Positions 35,980-48,499 are shown, numbered from the stretch's first letter. The stretch is DNA of 64,000 nt from Papio anubis (GCF_008728515.1 NC_044977.1:186609987-186673986), one strand, 5' to 3'. Numbers and translations are program-made. The notes: generated from the letters alone by a model not told the origin.

Positions 35980-36393
35980 GTAGCTTGATTCTTGGCAGTG
36001 ACTTTCTCTTTTCCCTTTAGTTTCTGGGCTTTTGTCCAGATGATCCATGTGCTAGGAAGCTGGGGAGAAGTCAGAAGCATTTAGATAGAGTTTAGTGAGG
36101 TAATTCTCTGCAGCTTAGCTGAAGGGGGCTGAAGGAGGTATGCAGAGAAATTGGTTGTGGCCCTTAGAATGTTCTCCAGAGGTAGTTTCTTCCCAGACCC
36201 TGAGACATATCAAAGTTGTGTAAAAGTGGAGCCTTGTTATTAATCCCTTCTCGTGACCTGCGTGCCTTTATGCCTCACCTGGAGACATCCATTTATCCAG
36301 ACATTGAACAGGGAAGGGAATAGAGCCCATTTGTATCTGTTATTCTTGGCATCTTTCAAAGTACCCAGCACAGAAAAGAAACTCAGGGTGCAT

Positions 36394-36445
36394 TGTGTGA
36401 TGCACAATGCCTCCCAAATATGTGTGATGCGATGCCTCCCAAATA
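36394..36445 (+). repeat. Short tandem duplication (27 + 25 bp)
   Basis: Two adjacent units, 36394-36420 and 36421-36445, share 'tgtgtgatgc' and 'atgcctcccaaata'. A third, slightly changed copy is at 38727-38751, about 2.3 kb away. Confidence 0.85.
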
Positions 36446-36448
36446 TTA

Positions 36449-36634
36449 TTTTACTTTTTTAGTGTGGCAACCGAAATGTCTACAATTACATATGTGGTTC
36501 ACAGTATCATTTCTATTGGACACTGCAGATCTAACCCCCAAATCAGAAGACCTAGAGTGAACTGAGAGTCCTCTCTCCCATTTGCCCCAGGTTTGCCTTT
36601 TCAGTTACAATTCCCTCCTTAGAATTTTCTCTGT
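36449..36634 (+). repeat. Direct repeat downstream of the Ig1 exon
   Basis: Partner of 35196-35381. It lies 470 bases after the exon and directly follows the short tandem duplication. Confidence 0.9.
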
Positions 36635-37075
36635 CATAATATTCTCCCAAATGTTCTTTTGGGAGCCATGACATGTATGTATGACAATGCTTTTTAAACT
36701 TCTCCCAAATTTCTCCTGAGAAGCAAGAGAATACCATTATCTCTGGCAATCTAAGGATTTAATCCAAACAATTTATCATTACAGTAAAATTTCTTTCCAA
36801 TCCACCTTTTTTCCTTTGAAAGTTTTGTAAATTTTATATTTTACTCTACAGTATTCCTTTTTTTTTTTTTTTTTTTGCATTAATGTTGTTTTTTGGGGGA
36901 AAAAAAAAAACTGAGGCTTCTCGACAGAATAGAATAGCCCTTTTCAGGGTTAATTATTTGGTTACTTTTTACCAACGGTCACTTTTTAGGTGCCAGGCAT
37001 GGCCTTGTTTTCTAAACTCCCATCTAGGTTAATTTTTTTTTTTTCTTTGAACGACTTCCTACTGTTTAACAGATG

Positions 37076-37462
37076 TGTTGCTTTGCTAGGACTGCAATGA
37101 CAAAATACCACAGACTGGGTGACTTTAACAAACAAAATTACCTTCTCACAGTTCTGGAGGCTAGAAATCCAAGATCAAGGTGTCGACAGGGTTGATTTCA
37201 TTCTTGGTGCCTCTCTCCTTGTCTTGTAAATGGCTATCTTCTCTCCTTGTCTTTACATGGTCTTTCCTCTGTGTGTTTGTGTCTTAATCTCTTCTTCTGA
37301 TAAGGATGCTAATAGTATGGGATTAGAGACCATCCTTGTGACTTCATTTTAGCTCAATTATGTCTTCAAATTTTCTGTTTTCAAATACAGTCACATTCTA
37401 ATGTACTGTGAGGTAGGACTTTAGCATGTAAATTGGGGTGGGGTGACACAGTTCAGTCCATA
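37076..37462 (-). mobile_element. MaLR-type LTR relic, antisense
   Basis: 'ataccacagactgggtgact', 'cacagttctggaggctagaa', 'atccaagatcaaggtgtcga' and, at the end, 'gacacagttcagtccataac' are in the order of old mammalian MaLR LTRs (MLT1/MST group). The subfamily is not resolved. Confidence 0.65.
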
Positions 37463-37799
37463 ACAATAAATAATCACAAATGTTTTTTCTCTTATGGAGA
37501 GTCTCCACTCCCTGATGGAAAACTATGACTATACTTTGGTAAATGTAAGCTATGTTATGATTATGTGAAAAAATACCTCTTTTCTATCACAGAAAAGCCT
37601 TTAGATCACTGTGTTCTTGGGAGTTGGAGGTAAGGGAGAATCCCTGTAACCTCTGAAGGCCCTTCTGAAGTTTTCACTGGAAACTTGAATCTTATTGGAG
37701 TGGGCTTTAGACTGGTATATGGGTTTCCAAGGATCCTGCAGTACTCATGTTCTCATTATTTATGTTCTAATACAATGTAGTAGAAGTTAAAGCAGATTA

Positions 37800-37910
37800 T
37801 AGTGGAAAGAGCATTAGGAGAAGACAGAGAAACTAGGCCATCACTTCCACTCTGCCACTACTTAGCTGGTGACCTTAGGCAAGTCCTGTCCATGTCTGAG
37901 AGCTGTGGTA
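37800..37910 (+). mobile_element. MIR SINE relic
   Basis: 'ctctgccactacttagctgg' and 'gaccttaggcaagtcctgtc' match the MIR core. A weak L2-like piece follows at about 38890-39010. Confidence 0.6.
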
Positions 37911-38726
37911 TCTACATCTACATAGGAAGAGAGTTGGCATACATGCTTGTTGAGCTCCTTTTTATCTTTGATAACTGTTCATCTGTTAACATTTTCCAGT
38001 GGGAGGAAGTCTTCGGGAGCTTTCTGTTTAACTATGGTCTCCGCTGTGTATCTTAGTGTTTCAGTATCAGTTTTACTTTTTCCTTAATTACTTACTACTT
38101 GCCTGTAGCTCTTCCACAAACTTGTCTAATCTTCTTTTACATTGTAGGAGTAGGGCTGCATGACGGTTAAGACCTGCATATACCTTTAGTGTTATTTATC
38201 AACTTCCAGATTGTCACCTCTTCAGTTTACTTCTCTATCTTCCATGTTCTTAAAGCAGATCTAGAATTGAAGTTGTCTGGTGGGAGCACTACCATGTTTC
38301 CTATTTTACTGAGGAAACGTATAAGCTGAGAATGACCTTAAACTGAAGCATGTAGAACCATAGGGCAATAAAGTTAGTTTCATCTTTGAGTATTTTCTTT
38401 ATATTCTTGCCCCAATACTGTTCAACTTTGGAAGCTAAAAAGTCAGTCCAATCACTGTTCTTCATATTTTTTAAAATCAGAAAATAGATCCTTAAACTTA
38501 AATTTCCCTTCTATAACTTCCACCTATAGAGTCTGTCTTCCAAGGGGCAGATGTTTTGTTATTTGTCGGTATGGATCATGCCTACCACTCCCTCTTACCC
38601 CCTTCTGAGTATTGTCACAAGTCATCTTTAACACCCCTCCCTCCATCTTTGAGAATGCATACCCCACCCTTTCCACTAAATTTAGTCTCTATTCATAAGT
38701 CATTTTGGTACCCAATAAGCCAAATA

Positions 38727-38751
38727 TGTGTGATGTGATGCCTCACAAGTA
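38727..38751 (+). repeat. Dispersed copy of the short 25-bp repeat
   Basis: Matches 36421-36445 with about four changes ('tgtgtgatgtgatgcctcac'), and is followed by TTATTT in both places. Confidence 0.7.
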
Positions 38752-39229
38752 TTATTTATACAAAAATCACAAAAATGGCTAGACATAGACTCCTTATTCC
38801 ATCACCCTAAAAAATTAGTTGATTTATTATTCTATGTTATTTTTCATGTTTACCTATATTTAGACACAAGTTTTACATCCATTCCATTTACTTAATAACA
38901 AATATTTGTTCAGCAGTTACTGAAAGTTAAGACACTGTACTAGATGCAATTAATGTAATAAAAAACATAAATAGTGTTGTGGGACTTATATTTTACAGAG
39001 GATATTGACACATACCTATAACATAACCATCTAATTTTGAACTATAACAAATTTAACCAAGGAAATGTCCAAGGTGCTCAATAAACGACACACCAAATTT
39101 AGATATGAGGTGGAGAAGATAACAGAGAAGGCCTGTATGTGAAATGAAGGGGGTGGGAGAAGTAAGCCCTCCAAGCAGACAAAACAATGTACATGAACAT
39201 TATAGCACAAATGCAATTCCCCAGTCATC

Positions 39230-39620
39230 CTAAGGAATTGTTATGTGTTTGGTTTTTTTCCTTCATGCCTGATTCTTTGTATATGTTCTCACAACAACTT
39301 TGAAGGGTTGTACCACAGTTTTCTTTATAATATTCCATTTGTCACATTTTTTTCTATTGATTTTAATGTTTTTCTTGCTAATATGGCTCTGGATGGGCAT
39401 TTTTAACTACGTGCTGTCTCTATTCCCCCTTTTCTATCATTCTATCATGTGACAAAATATCCAGACATAGGATTACTAGGGCAAAAACAAAGGCTTTTTT
39501 ATGATCCTGGAAGCATAGTTTTTCCCAAAGTTGCTTATACCATTATTGACTCTGCATAAATACGCCATTCATGCCTCTGCCTTACCAGCACTGAGTATTA
39601 TTGAGAATGTTTTTAGTGTT
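39230..39620 (-). mobile_element. Old L1 relic, antisense
   Basis: 'aggattactagggcaaaaac', 'aagttgcttataccattatt' and 'ttaccagcactgagtattat' resemble reverse-complement L1M ORF2 end. It is strongly diverged. Confidence 0.5.
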
Positions 39621-39627
39621 ACATATA

Positions 39628-40245
39628 TGCACAGTTATATTTTGCTATGTCGAACAGCAGAACAGGGGATATGTTCTGAGAAATGTTTTGTTAGGTAACT
39701 TTAGTCATTGTGTGACCATCATAGAGTGTAGTTACATGAACCTGGATGGGAGCGCCTACTACACACCTAGGCTATATGGTATAGTCTGTTACTCCTAGGT
39801 TACCAACCTGTATAGCAGGTTGTGGTACTGAATACTATAGGCAATTATAACACACTGATAAGGATTTGTGTACTTAAGCTATCTAAATATAGAAAAGACA
39901 CAGTTAAAATATAATATAAAAGATGAAAGAAATAGTACACCTGTGTAGGGCACTTATCATGAATACAGCTTGTAGGACTGGAAGTTGCTCTGGGAGAGTG
40001 AGTGAGTAGTGAGTGAATGTGAAAGCCTAGGACATTACTATACACTTTTATTTGTCTGACAGTGCATAGGTTTGTTTATACCAGCATCACCCAAAACATG
40101 AATAATATGTTGCCCTATGACATTACAATGACAATTACATCAATAAATAATAGAAATTCTTGAGCTCCATTATAATTTTATGAAACCACCATCACATGTG
40201 TGATCCATCGTTAACTGAAATGTCATCATGTGACACGTAACTATT
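39628..40245 (+). mobile_element. DNA transposon relic with inverted ends (Tigger-like)
   Basis: The left end 'cagttatattttgctatgtc' and the right end 'catcatgtgacacgtaacta' are imperfect inverted repeats. Internal text such as 'ctactacacacctaggctat' and 'taggttaccaacctgtatag' belongs to a common non-autonomous mammalian DNA transposon I know by sight but cannot name with certainty. It is about 610 bp. Confidence 0.6.
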
Positions 40246-40511
40246 TATATACACTGACAAACACACATTTAGGACCACATCTGAAAGTATAAATACTTTG
40301 GTACATTAATAGTAATTAATTAATTGTGCTTTTTTAAAATTCTGTGATGCCAATTGGTATAGGAAATGCCTCCACTATGATTTTATCTCTTACGTGAACT
40401 TACATATATAAATGATGTCTCAGTATGTAGCATGGCTTCACTTAGTTCATTTGAATGCTCTATGAAATCGAATGCAAATACTACCCATTCATTGTATGTT
40501 TCTTTTTTCAG

Positions 40512-40698
40512 GAACACCACATATTGCAGCAAAGTTGCATTTCCCTTGGAAGTTGTTCAAAAAGACAGCTGTTTCAATTCCCCCATGAAACTCCCAGTGC
40601 ATAAATTGTATATAGAATATGGCATTCAGAGGATCACTTGTCCAAATGTAGATGGATATTTTCCTTCCAGTGTCAAACCGACCATCACTTGGTATATG
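40512..40698 (+). CDS. IL1RAP: IL1RAP exon: end of Ig1 and first half of Ig2
   Basis: This exon encodes residues 117-179. The first G completes Arg117, then NTTYC gives a sequon (Asn118) and Cys122, which pairs with Cys24 in the known structure. Cys137 and Cys160 follow; the latter is the first half of the Ig2 core pair (RITCPNVDGY). The exon closes with TITWYM. Acceptor 'ttttttcag', donor ATG|gtaagg, ending in phase 0. Its position is confirmed by the exact in-frame join on both sides. Reading on into the intron gives a stop after a few codons. Confidence 0.98.
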
Positions 40699-41749
40699 GT
40701 AAGGAAAATTAGACTACATTTTATTCTCTCTAATAACTTATAAAATGATAATACTTATTTGCTGAGTTACATGTATAAGCAAAGGTATTTCTCTTCAGAT
40801 TATCTGATTTATTCCATAATAACTTCATGGAAATATTTCACCACGTCCTCATTTTGTACCATTTTAAAGGAAGTGGTGCACAGTACTTTGTCTCAGCTCA
40901 CTATTTCTGAAATAACTCTAACTAGAATACCAAAACTACCTTATTTCTGTTAACTTCATGTGAAATGCATTTTAAGAAATGCCGCCCACTTCTAGTTCCT
41001 GCTTAGTGAAGTCATAAGCTGTTAATTCATGTGGTGAAATTCAATTCCTTGATTAATCAGTACTGCATTTTATTATTTCTGTGTGTTTTTTTCTTTGCCC
41101 TCGTTTGTGAGCACTGTCCATCTATGGTCTCTTCCACATCTGAGGGATTTGGAAAATGTTTTGTCAAAATATAAAAGTGTTGGAAGGTAGCGCTTGTAGC
41201 AGCAACATAGCCTTCGTATTGCTTCAGGTCTCCACATACACTAAAGCCAAAACCCCATGGACAGAATTTACAGCATAACTCAGTGACAGGTTATCCACAA
41301 GAACCACTTTTGATAAAGCCACCAACAGCCTAAGCCCATATGGGATCAGTGTTTGTGCGGAAGGAAGCAGATGGAAGTAATGTGGTGTCTGTCAGACTTG
41401 ACAACAGGAGAACACCAAAAGAGCCAACAGGTGCTCACTGGAAAGTGTGATGAACCAACTTGAGAACAGGAGCTAAAATTGGGAGAGGTTTTGCTCTCTA
41501 ATAGAGGACCGTGCAAGAGACCTATAACAAGAAGCTCTGAAGGGGTGAAAGAAGTTGTAGTTCCTCACAACTCTGAAATATGACCTGCCACATTGAGGAG
41601 AAGCTACTGAGAGTAGAATCAAAAGTAAACCGGATGAGGACAATATATAGGAAGGAAAAAGAAGGACTGGCTAAAAATGGAGCAGGAGAACGAAGCCAGG
41701 ACATCTTAAGACCAAGACACCATCGTTTTGAAAAGATAGCTTGCTGAAG

Positions 41750-42260
41750 TTAGAAAATCCTTTTATATTTTAAAATTTAGAAAAAAACTACTATTTCCTA
41801 AGTGAGCTAAATGACATTTTAAAATGATACAAGATGTGAACGAATAATAAGAATTAGAAACATCTAAAAATTATATATATTATGTAACTCCATACAAACT
41901 TAGAAAATAAATCATTTTAGAAATGAAGCTAATCTAAGAGAAAGATCACAGAAAAAAAAAAAAGACAATAGATAATGCCTTAAGATCAATAGAAGGTGAA
42001 AGGGAGAAAAAATTAAAATAAAAAAATGACAAATACAATAAGTAAATTAGAATGGCCGTAAGAATATCAGATAAAGTAGACAGGATTACCAGAGATAAAG
42101 ATGACATTTCATAATAATAAAAGGATCACTTTATCAGGGAAACATAAAAATAACAAAAACTCATGTGCTTAATAACAATGCTTCAAAAATATGCAGCAAA
42201 AGTTGGCAGAACTCCGGAGAGAAATAAAAAAATCCTACAAACACAGTTTGTTATAAATTT
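41750..42260 (+). mobile_element. Old L1 (L1M-type) ORF2 fragment, sense
   Basis: 'tcataataataaaaggatca', 'aataacaatgcttcaaaaat' and 'gcaaaagttggcagaactcc' are diverged L1 ORF2 text. The preceding stretch (about 41160-41750) may be its 5' region. No reading frame survives. Confidence 0.6.
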
Positions 42261-42939
42261 CAAAAGCTGAAAATTTTAAATTCTGTCTCTGCTTAAGTTG
42301 CTAATGATACAATTTGGGAGTCAACTTGAAGAGTCTTCTGTTGGCCAAAGATGAACAATTTTAACCAAAATAATTTGAACCTAATTTTAATGGTTTAAAT
42401 CCTATGAAGTCAGTTTAAATTTATAAGTTTATAATGACATTTCACAAAATTTAATGAGTTACATTTGGATGATGAAAGGAAATCAGTTTATTATCTTAAA
42501 AACTGGTAAAGGCAAATAATCAAGTATTCATTCTGGTTTTCCTAGAGGACATGTAACATTGGGTAATGAAGTATTGTAGAGAGGCGCGTTTTGTAAAGTG
42601 TTTCTAATAATAAATGAAATTTTAATGATACAATTAGAATTATCATCACCTTGCAACTCTCAATAGATTAATAAATGTAGGCATCTAAGCATCAATGACT
42701 GCTAACATCACAAGACGAAAAACCATCAGACATGTTTCTTCTGATAAAAGAAGAAAATATTGCGTATTGATTCATATTACCAACTAATTAAACCTGAGTC
42801 CAGTTAAGCCTTTGGATCCCACTATCATTTTGCAGGACATATATAAATAACATAGAAATACATTGACCTGCAGCATGAATATATCATCAATAAAATCCAG
42901 ACTATGTGAAACTCTATGGGCCAGATGTGCTGGGTTTTT

Positions 42940-43750
42940 CAAAAGATAAATTGTAAGAAAAGAAATGTCATGAAGAGGGACTGTATAGATTAAAAGAAAC
43001 ATATAAGACATTTAAAAAGTAGATAGCACTGTAGCATCTAACCATGCACATATAGGTGAAAAGTATATAAATAAAAACAAGGAAGTGATTTAACTATAAA
43101 AGTATAGGTAGTGACTACTTTGGAGGGTAGTAAAGGAGGCCATGGAGAAGCCATGGAGAAGGCCTTCAAGAGGGACTGGCAAAGTTCCTGGACCTGAGTG
43201 AAGCAAAGGCCTTTGCTTTATAACAACTCATTAACTCTTAGATGTGTTTTGCTTTTTTTTTTTGTATATGCTTTATTTTACAATAAAATGACTAAGAGGG
43301 ATGGAGGGAGGCAGGGAAGGAAGGTAGAAAAGGAGTGAGGAAGAGAAAGAGATACAGAGACTGATTTAAGAGATTTAACAACCAACTGCAATGAATCAAT
43401 TTTAGTTGGATCTTTTTCATTTGAAAAAAACTAAAGCAAATTATGAAAAGATCAGGGAATTTTGAACATGCAATACTAACGTTACTAATAAATTATTACT
43501 TTTTAAACATGATAATGGTACTGTAGTTATGCTTGCAGAAAGAGTCATTTTTTGGAGATACTCAAATATTGTTTAGAAATAAAATTATATGATGTCTGTG
43601 ATTTGCTTCAAAATAATCTTGGGTTGCAGTGAATAGCTGTACATGAAATAAGACATAGTCTCAATTAATACTTGTTGAGGCTAGTAAAGATACAGGAACT
43701 CATTGTTCTCTCTCTGATTGTAATTTTTCATAGTAAAAAAACCTAAAAGA
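42940..43750 (+). mobile_element. Old L1 (L1M-type) 3' end, sense
   Basis: 'ggactgtatagattaaaaga', 'taacaaccaactgcaatgaa', 'gataatggtactgtagttat' and 'gatttgcttcaaaataatct' match old L1 3' UTRs. Two successive 3' pieces may be present, separated by a GGAA-rich tract at about 43298-43350. Confidence 0.65.
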
Positions 43751-43879
43751 TGGTTTAAAAATAATATTAACAGTTTTACATCAATAAGTGTAATATACCT
43801 TCCAGTTAAAAAACATATGTTTATTTACCCTGCAGTCAAGGTTTTAATCTCGAACCTTATTTGATTTATTAGTTTAATT

Positions 43880-44050
43880 CCCATACACATCCTGCCATTT
43901 TCTCCTCTCTTTTTTCCTCATGCATTTCCTCTGCCCGGAACATCCTTCTCCCTTTAGAACAGACTAAATTGTACCATCTTTATTAATTGTTCCTTATTCC
44001 CTCCAGCTGGAAATTATAGCTCTCTCATGTATTCCTGTTTATTTATACCT
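43880..44050 (+). mobile_element. LINE-2 relic
   Basis: 'cctctgcccggaacatcctt' and the surrounding C/T-rich text are in the style of the L2 3' region. Short and diverged. Confidence 0.5.
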
Positions 44051-44104
44051 GTTTCAATATTATTTTTCACTTCTTTACTTTTTTTAGTCATTCATTCATG
44101 ACTA

Positions 44105-44405
44105 CAGATAGTCCTAAATTTACGATGGTTTGACTTAAGGTTTTTCAACTTGATCATGGGTTTATTGGGATAAAACCTCATGGTATGTCAAGTAGCTTCT
44201 TATGATTTGTGATGGGGCTACGGTTTTACTGAATTTTTATCACTTTCACATTATCATAAAGTCAAAAAATCATAAATAAAACCATCATAAGTTGGGGACC
44301 ATCTGCTGTGTTGCTAGCATTAAATGTATTTTTGACTTAACCACATTTTTGACTTATGATAGGTTTACTGGTATGTAACTTTCATCATAAGTTGAGGAAC
44401 ACCTG
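44105..44405 (+). mobile_element. Mariner/Tigger-like DNA transposon relic
   Basis: Starts CAGATAGTCCTAAATTTACG and ends 'cataagttgaggaacacctg'. These ends are imperfect inverted repeats and are flanked by TA (44103-44104) and TA (44406-44407), the target preference of Tc1/mariner elements. The interior is short and rearranged, with no coding capacity. Confidence 0.75.
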
Positions 44406-45141
44406 TATACTAGCTGAAGATTAGCTGTGATCAATGCAACGTGCCGGGGCGGGGGAGGAGGGAACACCATAATGAATAAAATATATGCCCAGAGCTGTGT
44501 AGTCCCAAATAACCTCATAATTTAATAAAAATAAGTTTGTAAATACGAAGAATTTCTATTCTTATCAAAATGTAAACTTCTAAGTTTCATAAGAGTGACA
44601 AGGAGAAATTATTGTTGGTTTTAAGGAGAGAGAGATATGTATCCTAGAAGACAGCCTATTTCTTGAGGGCAAAGCTATGTAATGTCTTACTCTGAGTCTC
44701 TAGTGATTTCCAGATTTCTGGTTTTCATGAAAGGATGGCATGGTGCTATTAACCAAAGTATAAAGTAACAGAGGAGAAGCAGGTTTCGGGAGTAAGTAAT
44801 GGGTTAGGTAATGCCGTGTTAAGTTAGTTGCTGATATCTCTGAGACATCTAGCTGGTGGGTGGCAGTGACTAGCAGGTAGTGGTTACATGATTATGAGTC
44901 TGGAGCTTAGCAGAAAAATCAGAGCTAAAGACAGAATTGGGTGCATTCATGTGATAGTTGAAGCACTTGAGAAGATTAAATAAAGTGAGAAGAGAACTGA
45001 GCTAATGCCATACTCTGGAGATACTATTCATGGGTAAATGGAGACATAAATTCTGAGAAGGAGACAGAAAAAGTCACAGCTGTAAAACAATTACCATGGC
45101 CAATATCCAACCATGTGCAGGTGACTAAAATAGACAAACAA

Positions 45142-45353
45142 CATGGCCAATATGGTGAAACCCCATTGCTACTAAAAATACATAAACTAGCCGGGCGTGG
45201 TGGTGCACACCTGTAGTCCCAGCTGCTTGGGAGTCTGAGGCAGGAGAATAGCTTGAACCCAGGAGGCAGAGGTTGCAGTGAGCCGAGATCATGCCACTGC
45301 ACTCCAGCCTGTGCAATGGAGGAAGACTCCATTTCAAAAAAAAAAAAAAAAAG
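45142..45353 (+). mobile_element. Alu SINE, 5'-truncated, sense
   Basis: Begins in the left monomer ('acatggccaatatggtgaaa') and runs to a 17-base A tail. AGACAAACAAC before it and AGACAACCACT after the tail are a likely target duplication. Confidence 0.92.
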
Positions 45354-45669
45354 ACAACCACTGATCATGTTTTCTCTTATTTGATTAAGAAAAGATTACT
45401 AATAATTTCTAACATATTGCTTCCTGTTTCTCTACCTTTGGGTAATCACCTGACACCTTTAATCCTAACACTTCTGCCATCTTGGAAACAAAACAAAGGT
45501 TCTTGGTCACTGCATCCTCCTGTCTCTGTACAGCAGTGCTAACTTTGCCTTCTATTTTGTACCTTTTACAGTTATCCCCAAGCATCTACCCAGATGTCTT
45601 GGCCCTTCTTCAGCAATTCTTTTTTAGTTGTTATCAACAGAGGTTCCTACATCTGTTGATTCCTACTTC

Positions 45670-45785
45670 TATGGATCTATCTATTAATCCTCATAGACTG
45701 ATTTGCATTACTAAAAGAGATGTGGTAAAGATGGTCTCTTTTAGTAACGCAAATCAGTCTATGAGGATTAAAAGATGGATCCATA
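45670..45785. repeat. 51-bp inverted repeat with 14-base loop
   Basis: The left arm 45670-45720 and right arm 45735-45785 are reverse complements over 51 bases with three mismatches. The spacer is 'tgtggtaaagatgg'. The inner 20 bases of the left arm are GATTTGCATTACTAAAAGAG. A transcript of either strand would fold into one long hairpin. I do not recognise it as a known transposon or microRNA. Confidence 0.95.
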
Positions 45786-45984
45786 ATAATAAGTTTCAGG
45801 AAATTTGCTTTCCTGTTCTCTGAAAGATGAAAGCTGCTAATCTTAAGAAAGAAAGAGGAAACTCATATTTGTTACATTTCAGTGGTCACAATCCAGTGTG
45901 CTGTGTGCTTTATATTCATATGTAGCACCAGCTCTGCAAGGCAGATGCCGTATTTTGACAGATTAGAAAATGGCGATTCAGAGA

Positions 45985-46180
45985 GATAAACAATAACACC
46001 TAACATTTACTGAACACACGTATTATTCCAAATGCTTGATCTTCCTTAATTCTGTCAACACCCTTATGAAATAGGCTGTCATGTTTTCCCATGTTATAGT
46101 TGAGGAACGAGGTATAGCGTAGTTGAGAAATATTTCCAAGGCCACAGAACTAGGAGCTAAGATTCTACCCTCTGTAATAT
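45985..46180 (+). mobile_element. MIR SINE relic
   Basis: 'acctaacatttactgaacac', 'acacccttatgaaataggct', 'ttatagttgaggaacgaggt' and 'caaggccacagaactaggag' are in MIR order. Confidence 0.75.
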
Positions 46181-47929
46181 GTCAGGAAACCACACGTTTA
46201 CATTTTCGTATATAATTTACTCAAAATAACACAGCTACTAATGGGAGAGTCTGGGATTGCAGGCCTGTTCTTTGTGATCACAAAAACTGTACTCTCTAGA
46301 ACTGATGTAAGGAGGGTGGTCCAGACTTTACTTTTGGAGCTTAGGACGTTTTGGAAGGGCAGGGTGATTTTTGAACACATACTGGGGTGTGGACTGGACT
46401 GTGGGACATAGGGAGACCTGTGGATAGAGGGCCCTGAGAAATCAGAGGCATCTCAGACAAACTGAGGTTACCGGAAACAGAAAACCAAATGTTTACATTT
46501 CAGAATTGCTGAAGAAATGGGATAGGATTGGATTGTCCTCCACATGCCTTCTTTTTCTCCTTTTTTTTTTTCCCCCTGCATGGCAGAGTTTAGTTAATTT
46601 AGGACCCAGAATTCACAATTCTCTAATTCAACATTAGGTATTCTAGTTTAACTTCTGTGAGTTAAACTGATGTTCAGCAAATATTTGTTGAATAAGCCAG
46701 GTTTTGTAACTAGTCTGGAAAGCAAACCACAGTTTGTAAGTGATTTACAGAATGTCAAATAGCTGGCTTGTAAAACAAATTCTCAAATATACTATGTGTA
46801 TAAATGGGAGACTGCCTGTTTATTCACATAGGAACCTCCAAACATATAGAAGTACAGACACAGGTAATGCAATCCTTTTGTTACTAATGAGATTAATTTA
46901 GGGTCTTTGGCAAGCCATCCTAACTTTCATATTACTGTATTAATTCTCTTCATTATAGTTTGATATTTAAAACTTTATCTCTTAGAGATGCTTATAAAAG
47001 CATAGACAATTTTCTCTTCTCACCGAGGATCAAAGGAACCATTTTATTGGATGGTTTATAGATTGCATTTACGACAGCTGCTGAAATACTCTCACCTGCT
47101 ATTTATCAGAATAGATACCATTCTGGATGTAACTTTCCACAAAGCTAGTTTTCTTTGTACCCATACTGATTATTAAAATTGATATATTACCTCCACTTTT
47201 CATTTTTATTATGAAATTAATCAGAATTGGTCAAACATTTTTTATAGCTATCTCTTGGAAAATAGAAAAATATTTGCTTTTCCAGACTAGGTGGTATGAG
47301 GAAAGAACATTTCTGAAAACATGCCAGGCTTGGCCTTCTTGTTGGCATAGAGATATTGTTGAGAAGTCAGTTCAAGGTCTGTGTAGTAGGCCTTATTTTT
47401 TAAATGCCTGCTCCTATTTGATTTGACAGCTTAGATTGGTTCTCTATCTCTTTCCTTTCCCTATACTTCCTATATAGTGATTGGATTTTCAACCTCTAGT
47501 GTGAGAGAGTATGTATCATGTTTTCTTTCAGAGCCATACACATATAATTCTGTATGTGGACATGTATGCATATACATATAACATTTTACATAAGGTTTAG
47601 GGCCTCTAAGGACTCGAGATTCATGATTTAAAGACAAAGCCAAATTCAAATAGCTATGAAGTCTTGAAGCCACTTCAGGCCATAAAAATCACCTACTCTG
47701 CTTCGATAGCACTTCATTCGTATCTTGTCTTTGTTATTCTAGTGATTGTATTTCTCTTTTTTCTGTTCTAAGTAGTGACCACTCTTTTCCTTTCCCTTTC
47801 TCTTTCTCTTTCCCTTGAATAGCAAGCACACAGCATAAAACTGAGACAATTATATTGTACTTAGAAAGTGATTACATAGTTGAATGAATTAGCCTGCACT
47901 GTAAAATTCCATAGAATAAGCACCATTTG

Positions 47930-48030
47930 TGTTCTTTTCTAGCAATTGTATACCCAGCTCCTAACCCAGTGCCTGGACCATAGGAGGGACTTTGTAAATA
48001 TTTGTTGTACAATCATTGAATGACTTAGTT
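47930..48030 (+). mobile_element. L2 3'-end relic
   Basis: 'ctcctaacccagtgcctgga' and 'tttgtaaatatttgttgtac' match the L2 3' end. Confidence 0.5.
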
Positions 48031-48499
48031 CTGTTCATTGGAAAGACTAGTTTATCAACTCTTCTAAGACTTCATAGCAAAGTATATGTTTTATACCAAC
48101 TTTATCTAGAATGCAAAAACTTCAGTAGATACTACTAACACTTCAAACCTTGTATCTCAGTTAAACTATTTGTATCATTACGTCTAATTTCCCTTTCCAT
48201 TCTACAACCCACCACCCAGTGTCTTATATTCCAAATACTCATCAGCACTTATACACTCTATGAGCCCTCAACTCCATGCCTTTTGGGTCTTGGCTTCTCT
48301 CATTCATACCTTTGATCAGGAAACACTAATGTATCGAGCATTTACCGAGCACCAAGTATTGAGCAAGTTTCTGAACATGCAGATACGGAACTTATTACCC
48401 CACACTGGCCCTCATACAAGCGAATTTTCCAAAGGAGGAACTCTGCACGAAAACAGAATATTATAATATTGTTATTTAAGTAATGACAGCGAGGGAAAA

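Larger units (their letters stand above)
35980..40511 (+). other. IL1RAP: IL1RAP intron between the Ig1 exon and the next
   Basis: Begins gtagct and ends 'ttttttcag'. It holds the second copy of the exon-flanking repeat, an LTR relic, an old antisense L1 and a TIR transposon. The rest, such as 37910-38880, shows nothing I can name. Confidence 0.95.
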
